Assembly (NCBI GenBank): GCA_035454085.1
Contig: DAOTEJ010000039.1
Coordinates: 1-22,531, forward strand
Source: DAOTEJ01 sp035454085
GTDB taxonomy: Bacteria > Pseudomonadota > Gammaproteobacteria > Burkholderiales > Burkholderiaceae_F
Direction: 5' to 3'
DNA length: 22,531 nt
Position 1 is the stretch's first letter, and the number at the start of each line of letters is the position of its first letter. Shown here piece after piece: positions 14,551 to 21,921 of the stretch. Both the position numbers and the translations under genes were made by a program. The notes beneath the pieces were generated by a model. It was not told where the DNA came from. It made no database searches and saw only the letters and a program-made list of their open reading frames with translations.

Positions 14551-15695
14551 GCCTTGAGCCCCAGGCGGGCGCGCAGGCCGACGCCGAGCACTGAACCAGC
14601 GAAGGCCGCGACGAACCAGATCCAGCCGTGCAGGCTGCCGGTCGAGATCCCCGAGAAGTACGCGCCGACGTTGCAGCCGAAGGCCAGGCGCGAGCTGTAG
14701 CCCAGCAGCAGCCCGGCGATCAGGGCCGCGAGCCACTGGCGGCCGGTGGCCTTGACCTCGGGGTTGGCCGTGCCGCGGTGGTGCGCGGCGAGGTAGGCAC
14801 CGAGCAGCAGGCCGAGGTTGGTGATGCTGGTCACGTCGGTGAGCAGGCTGGCGTGGATGTGCGCCTGTTGCGCCTCGCGCCCCCAGAAGGCATTGGCGCT
14901 CAGGTCCGCACCGAGCGCGGTGGCGATCTTCGCGCCCCACAGTCCCAGCCCGTAGACCACGCCCCAAGGCTGTCCCGCGACCACGAGGTTGAGCACCGCG
15001 AACACCGCCAGCAGCACGGCGCCGACGTAGACCGCGCGGCCCTTCCAGCGCGTGTCGGTGCGCCGGCGCAGGCGCCACAGGGCGAACGCGAGCAGGGCGA
15101 AGGCCGCCGACTGCAACGCGAGCGTGACGCCCACGCCGAGCGTGTCTGGCAGCGACACGGGCGGCAGGCTGCCCAGGGCCAGCCACTTGTCGAGGTGCGC
15201 CGCGCCGAAGAAGCTGCCGCCGATGAAGCCCGGCAGCACGGCGAGCGAGAAGAGGTTGCCCAGGCCCGCCTTGTAGAGCGTGCCCGAGCCGCAGCCGTCG
15301 GCGATCTGCATCACCGCGCCGAACACGAAAGCGCCGATCACCAGGCTTACCGACAGGGGCGCCGCGGCGCCGGACAGTTCGGGGTGCGCGGCGATCAGCG
15401 GAATGCTCACCAGCATGGCGAGCCCGATCGCCAGGAACTGCGCCAGCAGACCGGTGGGGTCGCGGTCGCGGATCCAGGCGCGCCAGCCGGTGGTGAAGCC
15501 GAAGGCCACCGCCGCCAGCGCCGCGCCGAAGCCGATGCCTATCAGGAACAGGAAGCCCTGGCGCAGCCCCACCGACCAGGTCACCCCCAGCCACGCGGCG
15601 CAGGCGAAGGCATAGAGCGCAAGCGTCGCACCGCGCCGGCGGGCGGGCGAGTGCGGCGCGGCGAGCGAAGCGGAACTCACGGGGGTGGCGGACAT
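14547..15695 (-). CDS. YeeE/YedE family transporter (TsuA-like, thiosulfate or sulfur-compound uptake)
   Basis: This 382-residue polytopic inner-membrane protein has about nine or ten helices. It contains the two family signatures with conserved cysteines: ADGCGSGTLYKAGLGN (Cys135) and AFGCNVGAYFSGISTGSLHG (Cys341). In the characterised relative TsuA, conserved cysteines line the path by which thiosulfate crosses the membrane. Thiosulfate or another sulfane-sulfur compound is therefore the likely cargo. It is the full-length, duplicated form, not the half-size YeeE/YedE pair. The start ATG at 15695 has no clear Shine-Dalgarno. The rhodanese gene ends 75 bases upstream on the same strand, and the 58-residue gene overlaps the stop. 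Confidence 0.88.
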   Translation of the reverse strand: MSATPVSSASLAAPHSPARRRGATLALYAFACAAWLGVTWSVGLRQGFLFLIGIGFGAALAAVAFGFTTGWRAWIRDRDPTGLLAQFLAIGLAMLVSIPLIAAHPELSGAAAPLSVSLVIGAFVFGAVMQIADGCGSGTLYKAGLGNLFSLAVLPGFIGGSFFGAAHLDKWLALGSLPPVSLPDTLGVGVTLALQSAAFALLAFALWRLRRRTDTRWKGRAVYVGAVLLAVFAVLNLVVAGQPWGVVYGLGLWGAKIATALGADLSANAFWGREAQQAHIHASLLTDVTSITNLGLLLGAYLAAHHRGTANPEVKATGRQWLAALIAGLLLGYSSRLAFGCNVGAYFSGISTGSLHGWIWFVAAFAGSVLGVGLRARLGLKA

Positions 15696-15770
15696 CGGGG
15701 CAGAGGAGGCGTCACTGTAAGCAAGAACGGGCGGGGCCGCAGGCGCCCGCCCGTTGCTGTGCCGGGTGCG

Positions 15771-16718
15771 CTAGTTGGCCAGCGCCGTGCGGATTTGCAG
15801 GTAGAACTGGCGCAGGCGCGAGGGCACGTTGGCCATCGGCAGATCGGCCTGGGACCAGCCGACCAGGGACTCGGGATAGAGCTTGACGTCGGGCTGGCCC
15901 AGCACCTCCGAGAGCACGAACCAGTTGGTGGCCGCCCAGTGCCCGGAGTTGCAGAACGACACGGTGGGCTGGCTGGTGTCGATCCCCTGCGCGGTGGCGA
16001 TGCGGCGGATCTCTTCGGGGCTCAGCATCTGCGCGCTGTCGGCCTTGAACCACACGGCGTTGTCGACGTTCTTGGCCCCGACCAGCGTGCCGGGCTGCTT
16101 GGCGGCGCCGTGCTTCTCGTCGCCGATGAAGTACTCCGTGGGCCGCGCGTCGAGCAGGCGCACGCTGCCGGTGGTCGGGGCGCTGACGATGGCCAGCACT
16201 TCCTCGCGGGTGGCGAGCAGGCGGGGATCGAACTTCAGCTCGAAGGGCGTGGGCAGGGCATCGACCACCTCGGTGGTGACGGGCAGGCCCGCGGTGCGCC
16301 AGGCCTTCATGCCGCCGTTGAGGATCGACACCTGCTTCACGCCGCCGGCGCGCAGCGTCCAGGCCACCCGGGCGGCGGCGCCGAAGTCGGTGTTGTCCGT
16401 GCCCTCGACCACCACCACCACGGGCGTGTCGCGATCGATGCCGAGGCCTTGCACCACCTGCGTGAGCTGGGCCACGGGCAGCAACTGGCCGGGATTGTCC
16501 TTGGGGCCGCGCCAGGCCGGATAGGGCGCGCTCTGGGCGCCGGCGATGTGGCCGTTCTCGAACGGCGACTTGCCGTTCTTCTCGCGCCCGGCACGGATGT
16601 CGACCACGCGCAGCTCGGGGTTGGCGAGCTGGGCGGCCAGTTCGGCGGGGGTCAGCAGCGGCTTGGCGAAGGCTGCCAGGGGCAGCAGCAGAAGCAGGGA
16701 GGCGAGCAGGCGGCGCAT
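15771..16718 (-). CDS. Exported tandem-domain rhodanese (sulfurtransferase)
   Basis: This 315-residue protein starts MRRLLASLLLLLPLAAFA before KPLLTPAELA, a clear Sec signal peptide with an AFA cleavage site, so it should work in the periplasm. Two rhodanese domains follow. The N-terminal one (about 20-150) has DIRAGREKNGKSPFENGHIA and YPAWRG but Glu (VEGTDN) where the catalytic Cys would sit, so it is probably structural. The C-terminal one has LLDARPTEYF and the active loop CNSGHWA with Cys256, plus a late YPESLVGW. It would carry sulfane sulfur as a Cys persulfide, from thiosulfate or a similar donor. I chose ATG 16718 over TTG 16733 because the signal peptide starts there, with GGA six bases upstream. 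It heads the YeeE and 58-residue genes. Confidence 0.9.
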   Translation of the reverse strand: MRRLLASLLLLLPLAAFAKPLLTPAELAAQLANPELRVVDIRAGREKNGKSPFENGHIAGAQSAPYPAWRGPKDNPGQLLPVAQLTQVVQGLGIDRDTPVVVVVEGTDNTDFGAAARVAWTLRAGGVKQVSILNGGMKAWRTAGLPVTTEVVDALPTPFELKFDPRLLATREEVLAIVSAPTTGSVRLLDARPTEYFIGDEKHGAAKQPGTLVGAKNVDNAVWFKADSAQMLSPEEIRRIATAQGIDTSQPTVSFCNSGHWAATNWFVLSEVLGQPDVKLYPESLVGWSQADLPMANVPSRLRQFYLQIRTALAN

Positions 16719-16860
16719 GGCGGTTCCAGGCAACAGGCGGACAGGGCAGCCAGTGTGCCGCGTTGCATCAGGGACGGGAAAGACGGGCTGGTTATGTGCT
16801 CATGCACCCCGGCCGGGCCAGGAACTGGCGGGCTCGGCCGCAGCCGGCCGCGGCGTGGCC

Positions 16861-17145
16861 CTACTCGCTCTTGTGGGCCTGCTCGTACATCGAGGGCGTG
16901 GCGCCCGCCCGGCCCAGGAACTCGCGCAGGTGCTGCACCGCATGGCGGTCGAGCGTGTTGCCGTGGTGCGGGCGGTGCAGGATGCTCTCGGCGCGGTTGA
17001 TGGTCACGCGCACACGCGCGCCCGAGAGCGACTCGACCTTGGCGCCCAGGTGAGTCAGCAGCGACTCGACCTCGCGCCAGTGGATGTTGCCGCTGATCGG
17101 GTCATGGAAGATGGTGCGCAGGAAGTTCTCGTGCTTGTGGCTCAT
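16861..17145 (-). CDS. Orphan HicA-fold (YcfA-like) protein
   Basis: This 94-residue protein starts MSHKHENFLRTIFHDPISGN and has NIHWREVESLLTHLGAKVE, then RVRVTINRAESILHRPH and LDRHAVQHLREFLGRAGA. The layout matches the double-stranded-RNA-binding-like HicA toxin family. In active HicA the strand after the first helix carries GSHH with the catalytic His; here that place reads SGARVRV, so the His is missing. No HicB antitoxin gene lies on either side. It is therefore more likely a domesticated or non-toxic relative than a working toxin. A TATCCT (17180-17175) and TTGTGG (17201-17196), 15 bases apart, may be its promoter. The GC-rich space to the rhodanese gene holds a 6-base hairpin (16835-16850) without a U-tract. 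Confidence 0.75.
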   Translation of the reverse strand: MSHKHENFLRTIFHDPISGNIHWREVESLLTHLGAKVESLSGARVRVTINRAESILHRPHHGNTLDRHAVQHLREFLGRAGATPSMYEQAHKSE

Positions 17146-17251
17146 GGCGACGTGTCCCGCAGTTCGGCTTGGTCAGGATACGCCCGCTCGCCTCGCCACA
17201 AGGCGCCACGCGTCAAGGCTTGGCGATGCGCGGCGCGAGGATGGCCGCTGC

Positions 17252-17956
17252 CTAGTAACGCGGCGGCGGGGGCGCGTTGGGCGGCGGGACGGCCGCGTCG
17301 GCGGGCGCGGCGTAGCTTCGACCCGATGGCGCGTAGGCAGGCGGGGGCGCGTTGGGTGGGGGGACGGCTGCGTCGGCAGGCGCCGCATAGCTCCGGCCAG
17401 GCGTCGTGTAGGCCGGTGCGGGCGCGTTCGGGGGTGCGGGCGCATAGCCCGGCGCGCCATAGCCCTGCGGCGGGGGCGCGTTGGGCGGCGGGATGGCGGG
17501 CGCCGCGCCGCGCATGTAGGCCGCCTGCTGCGGCGACATCGGCACCTTGTTGCCCAGTGCGTACATGCAGTTGAGGTACACCGTGTCGTAGCGACGCTGC
17601 AGTTGCCAGCTGCTGGCCGTGCTCTGGTTGGCGCCCACTGCGGCGCCGGTGAGCAGGCCCATGCCCGCGCCCACCGCGGCGCCTTGGCCGCCATCGATGA
17701 GGCCGCCCACCGCCGCGCCCAACACCGTGCCGAACAGGGCCGAGCCGACCGCCTGTTCGTTGACGGCCTGCTGGGTGCTGGTGCCGCCGGCGGCGCGGTA
17801 GGCGCGATTGCGGCAGCGCGCGTCGTCGTCGGCGTAGCGGTTATAGGTCTTGCCGCTGCCCGGCAGGGCAGCGACGCTGGGTCCGGTCGGCACGGTGGCG
17901 CACGCGGCCATCAGGCTGGCCGCTGCGAGCAGGATCAGAAGTCTCAGGCGATGCAC
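17252..17956 (-). CDS. Lipoprotein with glycine zipper and Pro/Ala-rich repeats
   Basis: This 234-residue protein starts at GTG 17956. Its signal sequence MHRLRLLILLAAASLMAAC ends in a lipobox, so Cys19 should be lipidated. A soluble part with DDARCRNRAYRAAGGTS follows, then a glycine-zipper segment (about 71-110, with GTVLGAAVGGLIDGGQGAAV and GAGMGLLTGAAVGA), as in outer-membrane-associated YMGG/17-kDa-antigen-like proteins. The YDTVYLNCMYALGN region is common in such lipoproteins. The tail is low-complexity with PPPNAPPP and two copies of a 25-residue unit containing GRSYAAPADAAVPPPNAPPP. The Shine-Dalgarno TGAGG overlaps the stop of the upstream Trp-rich gene, so the two are co-translated. 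The role is probably at the cell envelope; a precise function is unknown. Confidence 0.82.
   Translation of the reverse strand: MHRLRLLILLAAASLMAACATVPTGPSVAALPGSGKTYNRYADDDARCRNRAYRAAGGTSTQQAVNEQAVGSALFGTVLGAAVGGLIDGGQGAAVGAGMGLLTGAAVGANQSTASSWQLQRRYDTVYLNCMYALGNKVPMSPQQAAYMRGAAPAIPPPNAPPPQGYGAPGYAPAPPNAPAPAYTTPGRSYAAPADAAVPPPNAPPPAYAPSGRSYAAPADAAVPPPNAPPPPRY
17266..17397. repeat. Direct repeat, 75-base unit, within the lipoprotein gene
   Basis: Unit 1 runs from 17266 to 17340. A second, incomplete and slightly diverged copy starts at 17341 and is recognisable to about 17397. Both encode AAPADAAVPPPNAPPP. Most differences keep the amino acid, so selection on the protein is likely. Confidence 0.75.
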
Positions 17957-17961
17957 GCGCA

Positions 17962-17966
17962 CCTCA
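17962..17966 (-). promoter_or_regulatory. Shine-Dalgarno that sets the GTG start of the lipoprotein
   Basis: TGAGG on the minus strand overlaps the upstream TGA stop (17966-17964) and lies five bases before GTG 17956. This places the start right at the signal peptide. Confidence 0.5.
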
Positions 17967-18458
17967 CTGCACTGGTTGGGGCGGCACGCGCTGCCAGGGC
18001 TCGGGACAGCTTTGCACGTAGGGGTAGTAGCCGGCGCGCGGCGCGCACCAGTACCACCACTGCTGCGCCGGGGCGGCGGGCGCAGGCTGACCCTGTTCAA
18101 CGAAGATCTGCGGCTCGGGCTCGATCACGACCGGGCTCGAAATCACGACCGACGGATAAGTGACCGGACCCCACCAACCGGGCCAGGCGCCCCAGTAGCC
18201 CGCGCCCCAGGCGGGGCCCCAATAGGACGGACCCCAGTAGCCCGGGCGCCAGTAGCCGGGGCGCCAGTAACCCGGCCACGCGCCGGGGCGCCAATAGCCG
18301 CCGCCGTACACCGGCGCTCCGGGCCGCCCCACCCAGGCGCCCGGCGGGCGTCCCGCCCAGGCTCCGGGAGGCGGCGGCGCGGCTTGCACGCTGGCAGCGG
18401 CCAGGCCGAGCGCCACGGCGGCCAGCCAGGCAGGACGAAGGAGCGAATGGAAGGACAT
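17964..18458 (-). CDS. Exported Trp/Pro/Gly/Tyr-rich protein of unknown function
   Basis: This 164-residue protein starts at ATG 18458. Its signal peptide MSFHSLLRPAWLAAVALG, then LAAASVQA, ends before APPPPGAW. The middle is a low-complexity string of YWRPG, YWGP and AW units; I count 18 tryptophans in the whole protein. A Val-rich stretch (VTYPSVVISSPVVIEPEP) follows. The end WWYWCAPRAGYYPYVQSC, then PEPWQRVPP, resembles a two-cysteine C-terminal motif seen in proteobacterial exported proteins of unknown function. The two cysteines could form a disulfide in the periplasm. It lies 7 bases upstream of the glycine-zipper lipoprotein, so both probably act at the envelope. The start has only a weak GAG upstream. 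Confidence 0.8.
   Translation of the reverse strand: MSFHSLLRPAWLAAVALGLAAASVQAAPPPPGAWAGRPPGAWVGRPGAPVYGGGYWRPGAWPGYWRPGYWRPGYWGPSYWGPAWGAGYWGAWPGWWGPVTYPSVVISSPVVIEPEPQIFVEQGQPAPAAPAQQWWYWCAPRAGYYPYVQSCPEPWQRVPPQPVQ
18195..18300. repeat. Low-complexity short tandem repeats coding YWRPG/YWGP units
   Basis: Near-identical 15-base units, for example 18244-18258 and 18259-18273, sit within the Trp-rich gene. The repeat keeps the reading frame. Confidence 0.6.
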
Positions 18459-18595
18459 GATCAGGTCTCGGATCGGATACCAAGTCAACGCGCCACGCGG
18501 GCAACGCGCCGACTTCATTCTCGTCGGCCATGGGCGGCAAGCAGAAACGATTTGTAAGCAGCGGCCCGGCAGCGCAGCGCGGCGGGCAGCCCAGA

Positions 18596-18628
18596 CGGCT
18601 CGCGGCGCCCGAGGGCAGGCGCGAGCCG
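18596..18628. other. GC-rich hairpin between uup and the Trp-rich gene
   Basis: CGGCTCGCG (18596-18604) pairs perfectly with CGCGAGCCG (18620-18628). It lies about 70 bases past the uup stop on the minus strand. There is no U-tract, so a terminator role is uncertain. The rest of the 239-base space (18459-18697) shows no gene. Confidence 0.4.
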
Positions 18629-18697
18629 CTCGCGATGCGAGTGCCGGCTTACGCTGAAAGGCTTGTAATCCGGGCGTGCGGTCCGTGAGCGGTGCGC

Positions 18698-20515
18698 TCA
18701 GCTTGCCGCCGCACGAGCCTTGTCCTCGAGCTCGGCCCAGCGCGCGAAGCAGGTCTCGAGTTCCTGCTCGATCGTCGCGGCACGGCTGCTGTCGGCCTTG
18801 ATCGCCTCGGGGCCGCGGCGGTGGTAGTCCGGCGCGTTCATCTGCGCGAGCAGGGCCGCCTGCTCGGACTCCAGGCGCTCGATCGCGGCGGGCAGGGTCT
18901 CGAGCTCGCGGGTCTCCTTGTAGCTCAGCTTGATCCGCTCGCCGCGGCGCGCGGCGGGTGCCGGCGAGGCGACCGCCGCTTCGGCCGCCGCAGGCGTCGG
19001 CGCCGGGCGCTGGCGCAGCCAGTCGCTGTAGCCGCCCACGTACTCCTTCCAGCGGCCGCCGCCCTCGGCCGCGACCACCTGGGTCACCACGTTGTCCAGG
19101 AAGGCGCGGTCGTGCGAGACCAGCAGCAGGGTGCCGGGGTAGTCGCGCAGCGTGTCCTCGAGCAGCTCGAGCGACTCGATGTCGAGGTCGTTGGTCGGCT
19201 CGTCGAGCACCAGCAGATTGGCGGGGCGCGCAAAGAGCCGCGCCAGCACCAGGCGGTTGCGCTCGCCGCCCGACAGCGACCCGACCTTGGCCTGCGCGCG
19301 CCGCGGCGGGAAGAGGAAGTCGCCGAGGTAGCTCATCACGTGCTTGCGCGTCTGGCCGATCTCGACCCAGTCGGAGCCCGGGGCGATGGTCTCGGCCACG
19401 GTCTTGTCGGGGTCGAGCACCGCGCGCAGCTGGTCGTAGTAGGCGACCTGCAGATTGGTGCCGTGGCGCACGCGGCCGCTGTCCGGCGCGAGCTCGCCGA
19501 GGATGAGCCGGATCAGCGTGCTCTTGCCCGCGCCGTTGGGGCCGACCAGTCCGATGCGGTCGCCCCGCAGGATGCGCAGGTCGAGCTCTTGCACGATGGC
19601 GCGCTCGCCGAACGCCTTGCTCACGCCCTCGAGCTCGGCCACGAGCTTGCCGCTGCGCGCGCCCGAGTCGACGGCGAGCCGCACCTGGCCCTGGCGCTCG
19701 CGCCGCTCGGCGCGCTCCACGCGCAGCTGCTCGAGGCGCTTCACGCGGCCCTCGTTGCGCGTGCGCCGCGCCTCGATGCCCTTGCGGATCCAGACCTCCT
19801 CCTGCGCCCAGAACTTGTCGAACTTGCGCCGCGCCACGGCCTCGGCGGCCAGTTCCTCGGCCTTGCGCGCCTCGTAGGCCGCGAAGTTGCCCGGGTAGCT
19901 GCGCAGCGCGCCGCGATCGAGCTCGGCGATGCGCGTCACCACGCGGTCCAGGAAGGCGCGGTCGTGGGTGATCACCACCAGCGCGCGCCCCCCGCGGAAT
20001 TCGGCGACCAGCAACTCCTCGAGCGCATCGATCGCGTCGATGTCCAGGTGATTGGTGGGCTCGTCGAGCAGCAGCAGCTCGGGCGCCAGCGCCAGGCCCA
20101 GCGCCAGCGCGGCGCGCTTGCGCTCGCCGCCCGAGGCGCTGGCCGGATCGCGGCCGCCGTCGAGCCCCAGGCGGTGCAGGTATTCGTCGAGCCGCGCCTC
20201 GGTGCGCCAGCGCTCGCGCTCGTCGTGGATGTGCTCGATGCGCCCGCGCCGCGTGAGGGCCAGGCGCAGCGTCGCGGCGGGTGGCAGCTCGGGCTCCTGC
20301 TCGACCATCACCACGTGCACGCCTTCGCGCAGGCGCAGCTCGCCGTCGTCGAGCACGCCCTGGCCGGCGATCACCTTCAGCAGCGAGCTCTTGCCCGTGC
20401 CGTTGCGGCCGATCAGGCCCACGCGCTCGCCCTCGAGCAAGGTGAAGTCGGCGTTGTCGAGCAGGGGCTGGTCGCCGTAGGCGAGCTGGGCGGCGTGCAG
20501 GGTGAGCAGCGTCAT
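18698..20515 (-). CDS. uup: ABC-F ATPase Uup
   Basis: This 605-residue soluble protein has two ATP-binding domains and no membrane part. Walker A motifs are GRNGTGKS (36-43) and GPNGAGKS (324-331). Signatures are SASGGE (125-130) and SLSGGE (412-417), and Walker B motifs are LLLLDEPTN (146-154) and LLVLDEPTN (433-441). The inter-domain linker FWAQEEVWIRKGIEARRTRN (234-253) is the clearest mark of Uup. A basic, Ala-rich C-terminal region of about 90 residues (from 510) matches the coiled-coil, DNA-binding tail of Uup. In E. coli Uup affects precise excision of transposons and is linked to ribosome and replication-fork processes. The start ATG at 20515 is close to a TATCGT (20530-20525). It diverges from the UbiB-like gene. 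Confidence 0.95.
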   Translation of the reverse strand: MTLLTLHAAQLAYGDQPLLDNADFTLLEGERVGLIGRNGTGKSSLLKVIAGQGVLDDGELRLREGVHVVMVEQEPELPPAATLRLALTRRGRIEHIHDERERWRTEARLDEYLHRLGLDGGRDPASASGGERKRAALALGLALAPELLLLDEPTNHLDIDAIDALEELLVAEFRGGRALVVITHDRAFLDRVVTRIAELDRGALRSYPGNFAAYEARKAEELAAEAVARRKFDKFWAQEEVWIRKGIEARRTRNEGRVKRLEQLRVERAERRERQGQVRLAVDSGARSGKLVAELEGVSKAFGERAIVQELDLRILRGDRIGLVGPNGAGKSTLIRLILGELAPDSGRVRHGTNLQVAYYDQLRAVLDPDKTVAETIAPGSDWVEIGQTRKHVMSYLGDFLFPPRRAQAKVGSLSGGERNRLVLARLFARPANLLVLDEPTNDLDIESLELLEDTLRDYPGTLLLVSHDRAFLDNVVTQVVAAEGGGRWKEYVGGYSDWLRQRPAPTPAAAEAAVASPAPAARRGERIKLSYKETRELETLPAAIERLESEQAALLAQMNAPDYHRRGPEAIKADSSRAATIEQELETCFARWAELEDKARAAAS

Positions 20516-20524
20516 GGCGCGGCG

Positions 20525-20559
20525 ACGATACCCGAGCCGCGCGCCCGGCCCTCTAGACT
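20525..20559. promoter_or_regulatory. Closely spaced divergent -10 boxes between uup and the UbiB-like gene
   Basis: TATCGT on the minus strand (20530-20525) faces uup, and TAGACT on the plus strand (20554-20559) faces the UbiB-like gene. They are 23 bases apart, so the -35 regions must overlap. No good -35 hexamer is visible for either. Confidence 0.3.
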
Positions 20560-20601
20560 CGGGCCTTCTCCCTCGGCCTGCATCCCTTCGACGAGCCTCG
20601 C

Positions 20602-21921
20602 TTGAGCAAGCGCCGCGCCCCCGCCTCCGTGCCCCAGACCCGCCTGGGCCGCTTTGCCCGGCTGAGCCTGGCCGCGGGTGAGCTCGCGGTGAGCGGCGCG
20701 GTCGAGGGCCTGCGCCGCTGGGGCGGCGGCGAGGCGCGCGGCGAGGTGCTGTTCAACGCCGCCAACGCCCAGCGCCTGGCCGAGCGCCTGGCGCGCCTGC
20801 GCGGCGCGGCCATGAAGCTCGGCCAGCTGGTGTCCATGGAAGGCGGCGACCTGCTGCCGCCCGAGTTCGTGCGCGCGCTCGAGATCCTGCGCTCGGACGC
20901 GGCGCCCATGCCGCACGCGCAGCTCGCGCGTGCGCTGGGGCGCGAATGGGGCAAGGGCTGGGAGACGCGCTTCGAGCACTTCGATTGGGAGCCGGAGGCC
21001 TCGGCCTCGATCGGCCAAGTGCACCGCGCGCGCCTGCGCGGCGGACGCGAGCTGGCGGTCAAGGTGCAGTACCCGGGCGTGGCGCGCTCGATCGGGGCCG
21101 ACGTGGACAACGTGGCCGTGTTGCTGCGCCTGTTCAATCTGCTGCCGCTGCAGATCGACGTGGCCGGCATCGCCGCCGAGGCCAAGCGCCAGTTGCTGCA
21201 GGAGGCCGACTACCTGGCCGAGGCGCGCCTTGCCACCGAGTACGCGCGCCGCGTGGCCGACGAGCCGCAGCTCGTGGTGCCGCGCGTGCACGCGGCACTC
21301 ACCACCGCGCGGGTGCTGGCGATGGACTGGATCGAGTCCGCGCCCATCGAGGCGGCAACGGAGCTGCCGCAGGCCGCGCGCGACGCGCTCGGCACCACCC
21401 TGGAGCAGCTGCTGTTTCGCGAGCTGTTCGAGTTCGGGCTGATGCAAAGCGACCCCAACCCCGCCAATTACCGCCTCGACGAACAGGGCCGCATCGTGCT
21501 GCTCGACTTCGGGGCCACGGTGCGGCTGGCGCCCGACTTCGTCGAGCACTACCGCCGCATCGTGCGCGCCATCGTCGCCAGCGACGCGGCGGGCATCGCG
21601 CGCGAGGCGGCCGCGATCGGCTACATCGACGCCGACGAGGCCCCCGAGCGCGTGGCCGCGGCGGTCGAGGTGATCGAGCTGGTGTGCGAGCCGCTGCGCG
21701 CGCGTGGGCGCTACGACTTCGGAGCCTCGGACCTGCCGCAGCGCGCACGCGAGGTGGGGCTGGAACTGGGCCTGCGGCGCGGCCTGCTGCGCAGCCCGCC
21801 CCCGGCCACCATCTTCCTGCACCGCAAGCTGGTGGGCATGTTTCTGCTGCTGGCGCGGCTGGGCGCGCGGGTCGACGCGCGCGGCCTGGCGCTGCCGTTC
21901 CTGAAAGGGAAGCCGGCGTGA
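20602..21921 (+). CDS. ABC1/UbiB/COQ8 family atypical kinase-like protein
   Basis: This 439-residue protein of the ABC1 (ADCK/COQ8/UbiB) family has KLGQ (72-75) in GAAMKLGQLVSMEGG, the Ala-rich nucleotide loop ASIGQVHRA (135-143), the VAIK-type Lys154 in LAVKVQYPGV, EADY (201-204), the metal-binding QSDPNPAN (282-289) and DFG (302-304). These are ATPase/kinase-like proteins; UbiB and COQ8 help ubiquinone synthesis. This one lacks the two C-terminal membrane helices and the ubiE-ubiJ context of true UbiB, so it is better called a UbiB-like protein of unknown target. The start is TTG 20602; a GTG at 20629 is possible. The downstream dehydrogenase overlaps its stop by four bases (GTGA), so the pair is co-translated. 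Confidence 0.9.
   Translation: MSKRRAPASVPQTRLGRFARLSLAAGELAVSGAVEGLRRWGGGEARGEVLFNAANAQRLAERLARLRGAAMKLGQLVSMEGGDLLPPEFVRALEILRSDAAPMPHAQLARALGREWGKGWETRFEHFDWEPEASASIGQVHRARLRGGRELAVKVQYPGVARSIGADVDNVAVLLRLFNLLPLQIDVAGIAAEAKRQLLQEADYLAEARLATEYARRVADEPQLVVPRVHAALTTARVLAMDWIESAPIEAATELPQAARDALGTTLEQLLFRELFEFGLMQSDPNPANYRLDEQGRIVLLDFGATVRLAPDFVEHYRRIVRAIVASDAAGIAREAAAIGYIDADEAPERVAAAVEVIELVCEPLRARGRYDFGASDLPQRAREVGLELGLRRGLLRSPPPATIFLHRKLVGMFLLLARLGARVDARGLALPFLKGKPA

Noticed and set aside
14628..17000. Open frame of 790 codons on the plus strand
   Set aside because: It is antisense to the YeeE, rhodanese and HicA-like genes, with Gln/His/Gly/Arg-rich low-complexity text and no recognisable motif.
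17189..17205. Small inverted repeat downstream of the lipoprotein gene
   Set aside because: A five-base stem without a U-tract is expected by chance at this GC content.
18190..18300. Possible CRISPR-like array from repeated units
   Set aside because: The repeats are contiguous, 15 bases long, in frame and coding; there are no spacers.
18692..20605. Open frame of 637 codons on the plus strand
   Set aside because: It is an exact antisense shadow of uup, which has every ABC-F motif.
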